64,000 nt of DNA from CBDCYS01 sp965226185 (GTDB taxonomy: Bacteria; Acidobacteriota; Terriglobia; Bryobacterales; UBA6623): NCBI GenBank assembly GCA_965226185.1, contig CBDDCT010000007.1, positions 682,001 to 746,000 of the forward strand, read 5' to 3'. Positions 16,840 to 25,322 of the stretch are shown piece after piece. Under the pieces are notes generated by a model, which did not search any database, was not told where the DNA came from, and saw only the letters and a list, made by a program, of their open reading frames with translations. Position numbers and translations under genes: made by a program. Each line of letters opens with the position of its first letter. Positions within the stretch are counted from its first letter, which is position 1.

Positions 16840-19434
16840 TCACTCCCTGGTTATGAACTCATCCAGGTTCAGGAGGACTCGCGACAGCGCGGTCCAAGCC
16901 GCCAGCTCCGCTAGTTCCCCCGGTTCTTGCGGGGCGTCCGCGACCAGCGATCTGGCCTCTTCCGGATGAGTCTGAAAATGGTCGAGTTGCGTGGCCAAGA
17001 ATTGTTCCAAGGGTTCTTGTTCTTGCGGCTCGGGTTCTCGGGCCAGGGAGAGCAAGAAACCGTAGTCGATCCGTTTCCGATTGTCCGCCGGAGCTTCTCG
17101 CAGGATCCGGACTGCAAGAGCCTGCGCAAACTCAAAAAACGCCTGGGAGTTCAGCAGTGTCAAAGCTTGCAGAGGCGTGTTCGAGCGGGCACGTCGGGTG
17201 CAGGCGGCCGTCGAGTCCGGAGCATCGAACACCATCAGGCCGGGATAAGGGGCCGCACGCCAGAAAAACGTGTACATCCCCCGGCGGTAGCGGCCCGGAC
17301 CCGTCTCGGCATGCCATTCCCGTTTGATCTGCGTTACCGACATCGCCCCCTTGGGTATCGGCGGGAAGACGCTGGGGCCGCCCACGACCGGCGTCAGCAG
17401 CCCGCTTGCGACCAGCGCCGCGTCGCGCACGACTTCTGCCTCTAGCCGCGCCCGCGTTTGCCGCCCGAGTAAGCGGTTGTTCGGATCCACGGTAGACAGC
17501 TCGGGCCGATACTCCGACGATTGCCGGTAGGTCGCCGAGGTCACGATCAAGCGGTGGATGGCCTTTTGGCTCCAGCCGCCGCGGACGAATTCCGTAGCGA
17601 GCCAGTCGAGCAGTTTGGGATGCGATGGCGTCTCCCCTTGGGTCCCAAAGTCGTTTTCCGTCGCCACCAACCCTCTCCCGAAGTAGTATTGCCACAGACG
17701 ATTAACAGTGACACGAGCGGTGAGTGGGTTTTCCGGATCCACCAGCCAACGCGCGAGGTCAAGCCGGTTGGGGTATTCATGAGCTGAGCGCATCGCGGGC
17801 AGCACTGAAGGGACAGCGGGATACACCCTGACTCCTGTTCGCAAGAAGTCGCCGCCGAGGTGAATGTGAGTTTCCCGCGGCTGCGGCAATTCGCGCATGA
17901 TCAGCGTGGAGGTGACCTTCGGCTCTTTGCGTTGCTGATCTCCCGGGACCGCCGGTCCAAGCCCGTGCCGCTCCAGCAGGGCGTCGCGATTTGCTTTGCG
18001 CTCTTGATAGCGGAGGTCTTGGGCCAGGAATGCCTTGTTGAGGATTTGTTTCTGCTTCTCGGTCCGCTCTTCGACCGGGAGCTTTAGGGCTTCCCGCGCG
18101 TCCGGCTGGAGCTTTTTGGGTTCTTCGTCCGCTAGCTCGCTTTCCCAGCGCTTCTGATTCGGCGCGATGGATGCCTCGTATTCCTCGAGTTCCTTGTCGA
18201 GCGCGGCCATCTGCGCACGGAACGCCTCGAGCCGGGCAGCTTCCTTGGGGGTCGGCAGCTCGAGAACAGGCTGTTCCACTTCCGAGCGGTCACGACCATT
18301 GGTCATCTCATCGATATTGTTGAAAAACGCGTAAAGCTGGTAGAACTCTCGCTGCGAAATCGGGTCGTATTTGTGGTCATGGCAGCGTGCGCATCCAAGG
18401 GTCAACCCCAGGAAGGCGCTTCCGGTCGTCGCGACGCGATCCACTACGGCCTCGACGCGGTATTGCTCGAAGTCTATGCCTCCTTCGAAGTTGAGCAGGG
18501 TGTTGCGATGAAATCCGGTTGCGGTCAATTGATCGACGGTCGGATTGGGCCGCAGATCCCCCGCGATCTGGTCGATGACGAACTGGTCGAAGGGCAGATC
18601 TTCGTTCAGCGCCTGGATCACCCAGTCGCGATAGAGCCAAATGTCACGAGGGGCATCGATGTTGTAGCCATTGGAATCGGCATAGCGAGCGACATCGAGC
18701 CAGTGTCGTCCCCATCGTTCTCCATAATGCGGCGAAGCCAACAGCCGGTCCACCAGCCGCTCGTAGGCCCCGGGAGCCGTGTCGGCCAGAAACTCCTCGA
18801 TTTGTTTCGGGGAGGGTGGCAAACCGGTCAGGTCGAGGCAGACGCGCCGCGGCAGCACTCGTCTATCCGCTTCCGCCGAGGGCCTCAAACCTTCCTTCTC
18901 CAGCCGGGCCAGAACGAAGGAGTCGATGGCGTTGTTGACCCAGAGGGCGTTTTCCACCGCGGGAAGAGGATGGCGCTTAGGCGGCTGAGCGGCCCAATGA
19001 TTCCAAGTGCTCCGGTCCGTGCGCTGGGCTTGGGCGGACTCGGGCCACGGCACACCCAGCTCGATCCAGCGTCTGAGGGTCGCGATCTGCTCGTCCCGCA
19101 AACGGCCCGGCGGCGGCATCTTCAGATCGCCATGCTGAGTGACCGCCTCGATCAACAGGTTTGCCGCCGGGTCGCCAGGCTTTACCGCCGGTCCGCGGTT
19201 GCCGCCCGCCAGGGTCGTATGACGGCTTTCCAGCGAGAGCTCGCTCGTGCGCAGCTTCTCGTTGTGGCAAGCCAAACAGTTGTCCCTCAGGATCGGACGG
19301 ACCGAGGTTTCAAAAAAGGAGAGGTCTTGCTCGGTAAATGCCGGGGAAGAGTCCTGCTGGCCGGCCATGGGCACGCCAGCGACGAGCAGTAAGGCCGCAA
19401 GCGTTCGGCGCAACGAACAACCCTGAAGTCCCAT
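16840..19434 (-). CDS. PSD1 cytochrome-like DUF1549/DUF1553 protein
   Basis: 864 codons from ATG 19434, with a signal peptide at residues 1-25. A cytochrome-c-like module (PSCyt1) carries a single CxxCH heme motif in LRDNCLACHNEKLRTSELSL near residue 55. Then come DUF1549 (VCLDLTGLPPSPKQIEEFLA, HWLDVARYADSNGYNIDAPR, CARCHDHKYDPISQREFYQL) and DUF1553 (NRLWQYYFGRGLVATENDFG, GMYTFFWRAAPYPGLMVFDA, SNTPLQALTLLNSQAFFEFA). A second CxxCH occurs in CARCHDHKYDP. First gene of an operon with the DUF1501 gene downstream. Likely a periplasmic or outer-surface heme protein. No ribosome binding site precedes the start, and the putative promoter lies so close that the mRNA may be nearly leaderless. Confidence 0.9.
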   Translation of the reverse strand: MGLQGCSLRRTLAALLLVAGVPMAGQQDSSPAFTEQDLSFFETSVRPILRDNCLACHNEKLRTSELSLESRHTTLAGGNRGPAVKPGDPAANLLIEAVTQHGDLKMPPPGRLRDEQIATLRRWIELGVPWPESAQAQRTDRSTWNHWAAQPPKRHPLPAVENALWVNNAIDSFVLARLEKEGLRPSAEADRRVLPRRVCLDLTGLPPSPKQIEEFLADTAPGAYERLVDRLLASPHYGERWGRHWLDVARYADSNGYNIDAPRDIWLYRDWVIQALNEDLPFDQFVIDQIAGDLRPNPTVDQLTATGFHRNTLLNFEGGIDFEQYRVEAVVDRVATTGSAFLGLTLGCARCHDHKYDPISQREFYQLYAFFNNIDEMTNGRDRSEVEQPVLELPTPKEAARLEAFRAQMAALDKELEEYEASIAPNQKRWESELADEEPKKLQPDAREALKLPVEERTEKQKQILNKAFLAQDLRYQERKANRDALLERHGLGPAVPGDQQRKEPKVTSTLIMRELPQPRETHIHLGGDFLRTGVRVYPAVPSVLPAMRSAHEYPNRLDLARWLVDPENPLTARVTVNRLWQYYFGRGLVATENDFGTQGETPSHPKLLDWLATEFVRGGWSQKAIHRLIVTSATYRQSSEYRPELSTVDPNNRLLGRQTRARLEAEVVRDAALVASGLLTPVVGGPSVFPPIPKGAMSVTQIKREWHAETGPGRYRRGMYTFFWRAAPYPGLMVFDAPDSTAACTRRARSNTPLQALTLLNSQAFFEFAQALAVRILREAPADNRKRIDYGFLLSLAREPEPQEQEPLEQFLATQLDHFQTHPEEARSLVADAPQEPGELAELAAWTALSRVLLNLDEFITRE

Positions 19435-19445
19435 GTTCGTTTTAG

Positions 19446-19474
19446 AAGTTACACCTTGTCCGAGGCGTTGTCAA
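19446..19474 (-). promoter_or_regulatory. Putative promoter for the PSD1-DUF1501 operon
   Basis: On the minus strand a consensus TTGACA (19469-19474) is followed after 17 bases by TAACTT (19446-19451), a weak -10. Transcription would start about 6 bases before the ATG at 19434, leaving almost no leader, which fits the lack of a ribosome binding site. Confidence 0.35.
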
Positions 19475-19572
19475 GACAGACCCATATTGTAGTCCATTCC
19501 TTTGTAGCCCATTCCATCTTGCGTTTTGCCCCTGTCGGTGCTAGGGTTACGGTGGACTGGTGAGGAGTGCCC

Positions 19573-20610
19573 ATGAAAACCCCCTTGATAATAATACGAT
19601 TCTTGTTTTGCTTGCTTCTGCTAGCGCTGAACCTGGCTTGGACGGCGCCCCGGCCCAAAATCGTGGTCGGCGGTCTCACTGCCCAGAGACTCGCCGATCT
19701 CAAAGCGTCCGCTCCCGACGCAACTATCGTCGGGGTCGACAGCGCGGAGGCCGCTATGAAGGAGATAGCGGACGCCGACAGCTTGATCGGAATCGTCTCT
19801 CGGGAATTGGTCCAAGCCGGCAAGAAACTCCGCTGGGTCCAGACCGGAAGTGCCGGAGTCGAGCGCTACCGCTTCCCGGAAATGATCGACAGTGACATCG
19901 TCCTGACCAACTGCAAAATCCTGCAAGGACCCGAGATTGCGGATCATGCGATGGCCCTCCTGCTGGCGCTGACTCGGCGCCTGAATCACATCATTCCCGA
20001 GCAGCACAAGCAGGAATGGACCAGAGACCAATTCACGTCCGACGAGACTAAACCCATTGAGTTGACCGATCGAAGGGCTCTCATCATCGGACTTGGCGGC
20101 ATTGGCACTCAGATAGCCCAGCGCGCCCATGCCTTTGGGATGAAGGTGGTCGCCGTGGACCCCAAGGACATCCCCATGACTTATTTCGTGGAAGCGGTCT
20201 ACAAGCCCGACCGGCTGCATGAGCTCCTGCCCCAGGCCGACGTGGTGTTCAGTTCCGTGCCCCATACGCCGGAGAGTGAGGGAATGCTCGGGGACGCCGA
20301 GTTCGGCATGATGAAGAAGGGCGCCTATTTCATCAACGTCTCGCGCGGAAAGATCTATGACAACCGGGCTCTGGCGAAGGCGCTCGATTCGAGACATCTT
20401 GGCGGGGCGGGCGTGGACGTAACCGACCCGGAGCCGCTGCCCAAGGGACATCCGCTTTGGACGGTTCCCAACGTCATCATCACGCCCCACATCGCGGGCC
20501 AGTCACACAAGTCCTGGGACCGCCGCATGGCGGTTTATAAAGAGAACATCCAGCGCTTCATCAAGGGTCAACCCATGTTGAACGTCGTGGATAAGCAGAA
20601 GGGCTACTAA
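19573..20610 (+). CDS. D-2-hydroxyacid dehydrogenase with N-terminal export signal
   Basis: 345 codons from ATG 19573, with GAGGAG 6 bases upstream (preferred over GTG 19567). NAD(P)-dependent D-2-hydroxyacid dehydrogenase family: dinucleotide motif GLGGIGTQIAQRA, then NVSRGKIYDNRAL (catalytic Arg), DVTDPEPLPKGHPLW (Glu) and NVIITPHIAGQSH (His); PEIADHAMALLLALTRRLN is also typical. The odd feature is the first 25 residues (MKTPLIIIRFLFCLLLLALN LAWTA), a strong signal peptide or membrane anchor, whereas family members are normally cytoplasmic because they need NAD(P)H. It may be membrane-anchored or periplasmic. It stands alone between the divergent PSD1 operon and amidohydrolase genes. Confidence 0.88.
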   Translation: MKTPLIIIRFLFCLLLLALNLAWTAPRPKIVVGGLTAQRLADLKASAPDATIVGVDSAEAAMKEIADADSLIGIVSRELVQAGKKLRWVQTGSAGVERYRFPEMIDSDIVLTNCKILQGPEIADHAMALLLALTRRLNHIIPEQHKQEWTRDQFTSDETKPIELTDRRALIIGLGGIGTQIAQRAHAFGMKVVAVDPKDIPMTYFVEAVYKPDRLHELLPQADVVFSSVPHTPESEGMLGDAEFGMMKKGAYFINVSRGKIYDNRALAKALDSRHLGGAGVDVTDPEPLPKGHPLWTVPNVIITPHIAGQSHKSWDRRMAVYKENIQRFIKGQPMLNVVDKQKGY

Positions 20611-20694
20611 CCAGGACCTGTCTCTGCTCGCGGTTGGCTCTTGCTGACCTGCCAGGGTAGAGGTCCCGGTGGCCTGACCTGTTGGCGCTTAAAG

Positions 20695-20880
20695 TTTGCG
20701 ACAAGGAGTTTCGTCGCCTGGAGAATTGTGTGTCTTGCCTGGATCGCCGTCCTCCCCATTGCGGGGCAAGTGACGGCGCTTACCCGCGCCACCTTGATCG
20801 ATGGCTCGGGCAAGCCTGTGATCGCGGAGGCGACCCGTATCACTTACGAGGTGAAGTCCTTGCCAAACCTAGCGGGAATT
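20695..20880 (+). pseudogene. Decayed N-terminus of an exported amidohydrolase
   Basis: The frame reads RIVCLAWIAVLPIAGQVTAL then TRATLIDGSGKPVIAEATRI, closely paralleling the signal peptide and first strand of the amidohydrolase at 9446-10882 (VTALAHATVIDGTGKP). Homology stops after about 55 residues; no metal-binding motifs follow. A 5' fragment left by deletion. Confidence 0.65.
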
Positions 20881-20899
20881 TCACGACACGGATTTAGAG

Positions 20900-20919
20900 C
20901 CCCAGGCGCGAGCCTGGGG
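20900..20919. repeat. Palindrome CCCCAGGC-GCGA-GCCTGGGG
   Basis: Perfect 8-bp stem with a 4-base loop, extended by flanking G/C. Lies at the broken end of the amidohydrolase relic, so it may mark the deletion junction. No T-run. Confidence 0.55.
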
Positions 20920-21026
20920 GGCCATCGCACCAGCCCGAGGAGACCGTCCGCGGGCAAGCCGCCCCGTTTGGCTCCGCCCCGTCCGGATGCCTGATAGCCG
21001 CTAGTGGAACTCGGAGGGAGGTTTTC

Positions 21027-22727
21027 ATGGCGAAATATTCGCGTGCTCAATTTCTAAAAGGGGGCGCAAAGCTGGCTGCGGCCTTGGGCGTCGGTTCCCT
21101 GCCCGGTTGTGGCGTCGGGAGCGAGACTGCCGAGGGAGATGCGGCAGCCGACTTGGTGCTTATCAATGGGCGCGTCTACACCGTGGACGAAGCCCAACCA
21201 CGGGGCGAGGCGTTCGCAGTGAAAAACGGCCGCTTCCTTGCAGTGGGAAGTACCGATGAGATCCTAAATCTCGCCTCGCGAGACACCGCGGTGATCGACG
21301 CCGAAGGGATGACGGTCGCGCCCGGTTTCATTGACGCCCACTCCCATCCCGCGTCCGGCGGGGTTCGTGAGCTGGTCCAGGTCAACTTGGATCTGCGCAG
21401 CATCCCCGAGATCCAGAACGCTCTTCGAGAACGGGCGCGGACGAGTCCTCCCGGTGAATGGGTGCTCGGTTTTAAGTACGACGATACGAAGGTCCGGGAA
21501 GGTCGCAGAATCACCCGCGAAGATCTCGACGAGGCCGTCCCCGATCATCCAGTGAGGGTGTCGCACCGTGGCGGGCACGTCTCCTGGTACAACACCAAAG
21601 CCTTCGCCCAGGCGAAGATCACCGCGCGAACGCCGGATCCGCCGGGAGGCAGAATCTATAAGGATGAAGGCCAGCTAAACGGCATGCTGGCCGAAAGAGC
21701 AAACGCCTTGTTTCAAGGGCTGATACCGACACAAACCACGCGCGAGCAGCGCCAGGCCGGGGTGAAGCTGATTGGCGAGATGATGTCGGCGGCCGGCCTG
21801 ACGTCCGTGCATGACGCGGGTTGCAGCAAGGACGCTGCCGTCGCGTATCAAGATGCTTATCACGCCGGCGAGATGCGTTTCCGCGTTTACATGATGCTCC
21901 GGGGCGACATCTTCCAGAGCACGAAACAAGCAGGCCTTTACACCGGGCTGGGCGACGAGTGGCTGCGAGTCGGTGGCGTGAAGTTCAGCGCCGACGGATC
22001 GGCCTCGACCCGCACGATGCGCATGAGCACTCCCTTCGTGGGCCGCCCGGACGACTACGGCATCCTCACCATGACCCAGCAGGAAATTCATGAGGCCGTC
22101 GAGGATGCGCATCGTCACCGGTTTCAGGTCGGCATCCATGCCAACGGCGATGTGACCATCGATATGGTGTTAAATGCGTACGAGCGGGTCCAGAAGCTGT
22201 GGCCGCGCCCCGACCCTCGCCATCGCATCGAGCATTGCTCGCTGGTCAACCCTGAGCTGCTGGCCCGCATCAAGGCCGTCGGCGCCATCCCCACGCCGTT
22301 CTACACCTACGTCCACTATCACGGCAACAAATGGGTGGAGTACGGGGAAGAGAAGATGCAGTCGATGTTTGCTCACCGCTGGTTTCTGGATGAGGGTATC
22401 CCCGTGGCCGGTGCGTCGGATTACGTTCCCGGGCCTTACGAGCCGCTCATGGCGATCCAGAGCATGGTGACGCGAAAGGACACCGAGGGCCGGGTCTGGG
22501 GGCCCAACCAGCGCATCAGCGTCGATGAGGCCATCCGCGTCTGCACCATCAACGGCGCGCGCGCTTCTTTCGAGGAACATGTCAAGGGTTCGATCGCGTC
22601 GGGGAAGTTCGCGGATTTCGTCATCCTGGCCGCCGACCCCCATGAGGTGGACCCTGATCAGATCAAGAACATCGAGGTGGTGAGAACCGTGGCCGGGGGG
22701 CGCACCATGCATCCGAAAACGGCTTGA
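21027..22727 (+). CDS. YtcJ-like amidohydrolase (amidohydrolase 3 family), exported
   Basis: 566 codons from ATG 21027, with GGAGGGAGG 6 bases upstream. The N-terminus (AQFLKGGAKLAAALGVGSLP followed by GC) looks like a Tat-type or lipoprotein signal. YtcJ-type amidohydrolase: ADLVLINGRVYTVDEAQP, metal ligands in GFIDAHSHPASGG, RHRIEHCSLVNPELL and AGASDYVPGPYEPLM, the phrase FSADGSASTRTMRM, and the C-terminal KFADFVILAADPHEVDPDQI. Family members hydrolyse N-formyl and other amide substrates; the specific substrate is unknown. Second amidohydrolase of this block. Confidence 0.9.
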   Translation: MAKYSRAQFLKGGAKLAAALGVGSLPGCGVGSETAEGDAAADLVLINGRVYTVDEAQPRGEAFAVKNGRFLAVGSTDEILNLASRDTAVIDAEGMTVAPGFIDAHSHPASGGVRELVQVNLDLRSIPEIQNALRERARTSPPGEWVLGFKYDDTKVREGRRITREDLDEAVPDHPVRVSHRGGHVSWYNTKAFAQAKITARTPDPPGGRIYKDEGQLNGMLAERANALFQGLIPTQTTREQRQAGVKLIGEMMSAAGLTSVHDAGCSKDAAVAYQDAYHAGEMRFRVYMMLRGDIFQSTKQAGLYTGLGDEWLRVGGVKFSADGSASTRTMRMSTPFVGRPDDYGILTMTQQEIHEAVEDAHRHRFQVGIHANGDVTIDMVLNAYERVQKLWPRPDPRHRIEHCSLVNPELLARIKAVGAIPTPFYTYVHYHGNKWVEYGEEKMQSMFAHRWFLDEGIPVAGASDYVPGPYEPLMAIQSMVTRKDTEGRVWGPNQRISVDEAIRVCTINGARASFEEHVKGSIASGKFADFVILAADPHEVDPDQIKNIEVVRTVAGGRTMHPKTA

Positions 22728-22815
22728 AGCCGCGGATTCTTTCCTGCCCCCTTTTTTTCAGGATCGAACACCCTCGCCGCGGCAAACAGCCCCCGCGATC
22801 GGCCGGTCCGCCTCG

Positions 22816-23670
22816 CTATTGCGCCCAGACCTTGACCAGGTTATACCCCAATTTTTCCGAGGTGGGGACCATGAAATGTGAGGTTTGGTGAGGGATCAAC
22901 ACGATATCTCCCGGCCCAATCGCTGACTTCCGTGCTCCTTTCACTCCGCTGCCGCGAATCTCGCCGGGAACTTCTTCCTTGGGATCTGTAATTTCGCCGC
23001 CGAGATGAGCCGTGCCTGTTCCGGTGTGCATGAAATAGATATCGACGCAGCCGCGATGGGCTTCCCAGGGGCCGGCGTGACCTTTATAAATCACGTAATT
23101 TACCATCACGTTGCGCGCCGAATGCAGAGACTGATTGCTGTCGTGGTTTGCGAACGTAGCGTCTCGTTCCGAGCTTTTGACCACTTCGGGCATGGGTGAG
23201 GGTCCGCGGAACCGGCGGGTGGGGTGAGCCCCGGTGGGGAAAATCCTCACGGCGACATATTCGAAGCGGCCGCTTCCCGGATCCAACTGATACGCCGTTC
23301 CCCGCGGGAGATTCACGATGTCGCCCGCTCCTACCTCGTGGCGTCTCGGTGCTTTCAACCCGGAACCGCCAAACTCACCGGGCGCGGATTGCTCGGCGCC
23401 GACCAGTTCGTCGCTCATCAGAAGCAAAGCCTTGCCGCTGCGCACAAACCAGATCTCGTCGGCGTTCTTGTACATCTGATAGGGTCCGGGTTTCTTCTGC
23501 TGTACCTCGAACGTCAACGTGTACGTAGGTCCCTTGTGGACGACAGACGACTCTTGGGTGCGGGCAAAGATGGCGTCGATCTCCGAACTCTTCAACACAT
23601 CCCGGATCTCGCCCGACGCCGAGGCAAAGGGATGAGCAAGTACGGCGAAGACTACTAGGTACCATCGCAT
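22816..23670 (-). CDS. Exported two-domain cupin protein
   Basis: 284 codons from ATG 23670, chosen because GGAGG lies 8 bases upstream and residues 1-19 (MRWYLVVFAVLAHPFASAS) are a signal peptide; the frame runs open to 23880 but without family-like text. Two cupin halves: residues about 40-150 (NADEIWFVRSGKALLLMSDE, GDIVNLPRGTAYQLDPG) and about 165-284 (HRGCVDIYFMHTGTGTAHLG, GDIVLIPHQTSHFMV). Metal-binding His/Glu residues are partly retained (PHQTSH). Likely a small-molecule-binding or dioxygenase-like enzyme in the periplasm; substrate unknown. Confidence 0.8.
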   Translation of the reverse strand: MRWYLVVFAVLAHPFASASGEIRDVLKSSEIDAIFARTQESSVVHKGPTYTLTFEVQQKKPGPYQMYKNADEIWFVRSGKALLLMSDELVGAEQSAPGEFGGSGLKAPRRHEVGAGDIVNLPRGTAYQLDPGSGRFEYVAVRIFPTGAHPTRRFRGPSPMPEVVKSSERDATFANHDSNQSLHSARNVMVNYVIYKGHAGPWEAHRGCVDIYFMHTGTGTAHLGGEITDPKEEVPGEIRGSGVKGARKSAIGPGDIVLIPHQTSHFMVPTSEKLGYNLVKVWAQ

Positions 23671-23822
23671 AGTGCTGCCTCCAGTCGATCCCATCCATCG
23701 TACAACAGGGATGACTTGCACGGCCGATTTGCAAATTTCGAGGCAAGTGGGAACCGCGACCCTCGCTACGGGAGGTTCGAGCTGGTTTCGCGGGCAGCCC
23801 CTGTCATGGATGTCCCTAGTTA

Positions 23823-25322
23823 TTAGTGCTCTCTGCCACCGCCTCGCCTGCTCAGGCGCAAGGACATTGCGAAGCGCCACAGCGCAGCCCCGATCAGCAT
23901 GGCGTAAACCGGGACGTATTCCATCAGCCGGATTTCATCGTACTCTTGCCAGACTCCCAATAACTCGTAGCGAATCAAGATGTGATAGGACAGGCTCACC
24001 AGCGCCGTCCACAGCAGCAGCGCGGCATCCGGAAAGATCACGAGAAACGGGAGCAGCCAGCTCAGGTACCAGGGAAAGCAGTTGGCCGCCAGAAACAGCA
24101 GCAGCACGACCGCCCATTTCGCGGAGCGAACCAGCGACCATTGGTTTTCCTCCAGGCCGGGCGAATTGAAATTCGCCGCCTGAGTGCCTGCGGCTCCGGG
24201 ACCCGTCCAGCCCCACTTCCCCAACAGGCTTCTCCCCCAGAGGTGATTCACCCAAAGCAAAACCAATCCGCCGGCCAGGAGCCGCTTGACCCACATCGTG
24301 CCGGCGTCGAAATCCTCATCGACGGCCCAATGGATCAGCGCATAAAGGCTGTCGTTGTTCCGCCAACCCCCGACGAATCCCGCCAAGATCTCCCCTACAT
24401 TTGAAATGCCGTCCAGGTAGGGCCAGCTCGCGGCCAGCGCGATCGGGACAGCAACCAGCGAGGCCTGGCAGCGAAACCGCCAGCGCCCCGCTTCACGCTG
24501 AACCAGAAAGAAGGGAAACAGAATCACGGGCCAGAATTTCGTCAATGCCGCCAAGCTCAGCCAGCTCCATCCCCAAACCCAGCGTTGCTTGAGGGCGGCC
24601 GTCAAGGCCAAGACCATGAACAAAACCGCGAGGGTATCGTTGTGTCCCTGGGCCCAAAACTCCACGATCGTCAGCGGCGACCACAGGTAGATCAACAGCC
24701 ACTGCCTGGGCAGGCCCATGGCCGCGAGCAGCCCTGCCAAGGCCATGGCGACCGCCAGCTCGAACAGCGCGAAAGGCGCCTTGAACCACCAAACTTGCTT
24801 TCGTTCATCGGGTTGGAGGGCCGACGCCAGCCGGTAGTAAGCAGCGTAGAACCGCTCGAGCACGGGCCCATAGACCGATGGCAAGTCTTTGCGGTTGACG
24901 CTTGGATAGGTGGCGTCGCGCAGTGACTCCCATCGGGGGGCCTGGGGGACTTCCGTGTAGGGGTTTCCGCCCGCTGCTTGCAGCTTGCCCTGCCAGCGAT
25001 ATCGGTTCAGGTCCTCGGAAAGCATCGGATCGAGCGGGAAGACCGTCAGCCGGAACAGAATTCCAGCGCCCCAGATCCATCCCATCCAGCGCCGGGGGAG
25101 AACGCCATCTCCACCCGAATTCGTGATAAGAAAGCAGCAGACTAGGTACAATAGTGAAACGAGAAGATAAGTAGTGATGAACTCCACGGCCTGCAGCTTG
25201 AAGTTCTCCAGCCGGTGCAGGCTCAGAAAGGCCGCTTCGAGAAGGACGGCGAGCGGCAGAAGTAGTCGGTAACGAGTGGTTGCCATCCCCGAGAAGGTGG
25301 CCGACAGTTGACTCCTGATCAT
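23823..25322 (-). CDS. Polytopic membrane glycosyltransferase (GT87/mannosyltransferase-like)
   Basis: 499 codons from ATG 25322; an internal ATG at 25286 (MATTRYRLLLPLAVLL) is an equally good start. About ten hydrophobic segments. The motif MLSEDLNRYRWQGKLQAAGG, then NPYTEVP, lies on the first outside loop and places the predicted catalytic Asp there, as in polyprenyl-phosphate-sugar-dependent GT-C transferases (DUF2029/GT87). WSPLTIVEFWAQGHNDTLAV is also typical. It would add mannose or a related sugar on the outer face of the inner membrane. Its start overlaps the start of the divergent GT2 gene, suggesting a shared control region and common pathway. Confidence 0.8.
   Translation of the reverse strand: MIRSQLSATFSGMATTRYRLLLPLAVLLEAAFLSLHRLENFKLQAVEFITTYLLVSLLYLVCCFLITNSGGDGVLPRRWMGWIWGAGILFRLTVFPLDPMLSEDLNRYRWQGKLQAAGGNPYTEVPQAPRWESLRDATYPSVNRKDLPSVYGPVLERFYAAYYRLASALQPDERKQVWWFKAPFALFELAVAMALAGLLAAMGLPRQWLLIYLWSPLTIVEFWAQGHNDTLAVLFMVLALTAALKQRWVWGWSWLSLAALTKFWPVILFPFFLVQREAGRWRFRCQASLVAVPIALAASWPYLDGISNVGEILAGFVGGWRNNDSLYALIHWAVDEDFDAGTMWVKRLLAGGLVLLWVNHLWGRSLLGKWGWTGPGAAGTQAANFNSPGLEENQWSLVRSAKWAVVLLLFLAANCFPWYLSWLLPFLVIFPDAALLLWTALVSLSYHILIRYELLGVWQEYDEIRLMEYVPVYAMLIGAALWRFAMSLRLSRRGGGREH

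Larger units (their letters stand above)
20611..21026. other. Intergenic region with amidohydrolase relic and palindrome
   Basis: 416 bases holding the decayed amidohydrolase start (20695-20880) and an 8-bp palindrome (20900-20919). The final 15 bases contain the ribosome binding site GGAGGGAGG for the next gene. Confidence 0.5.
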
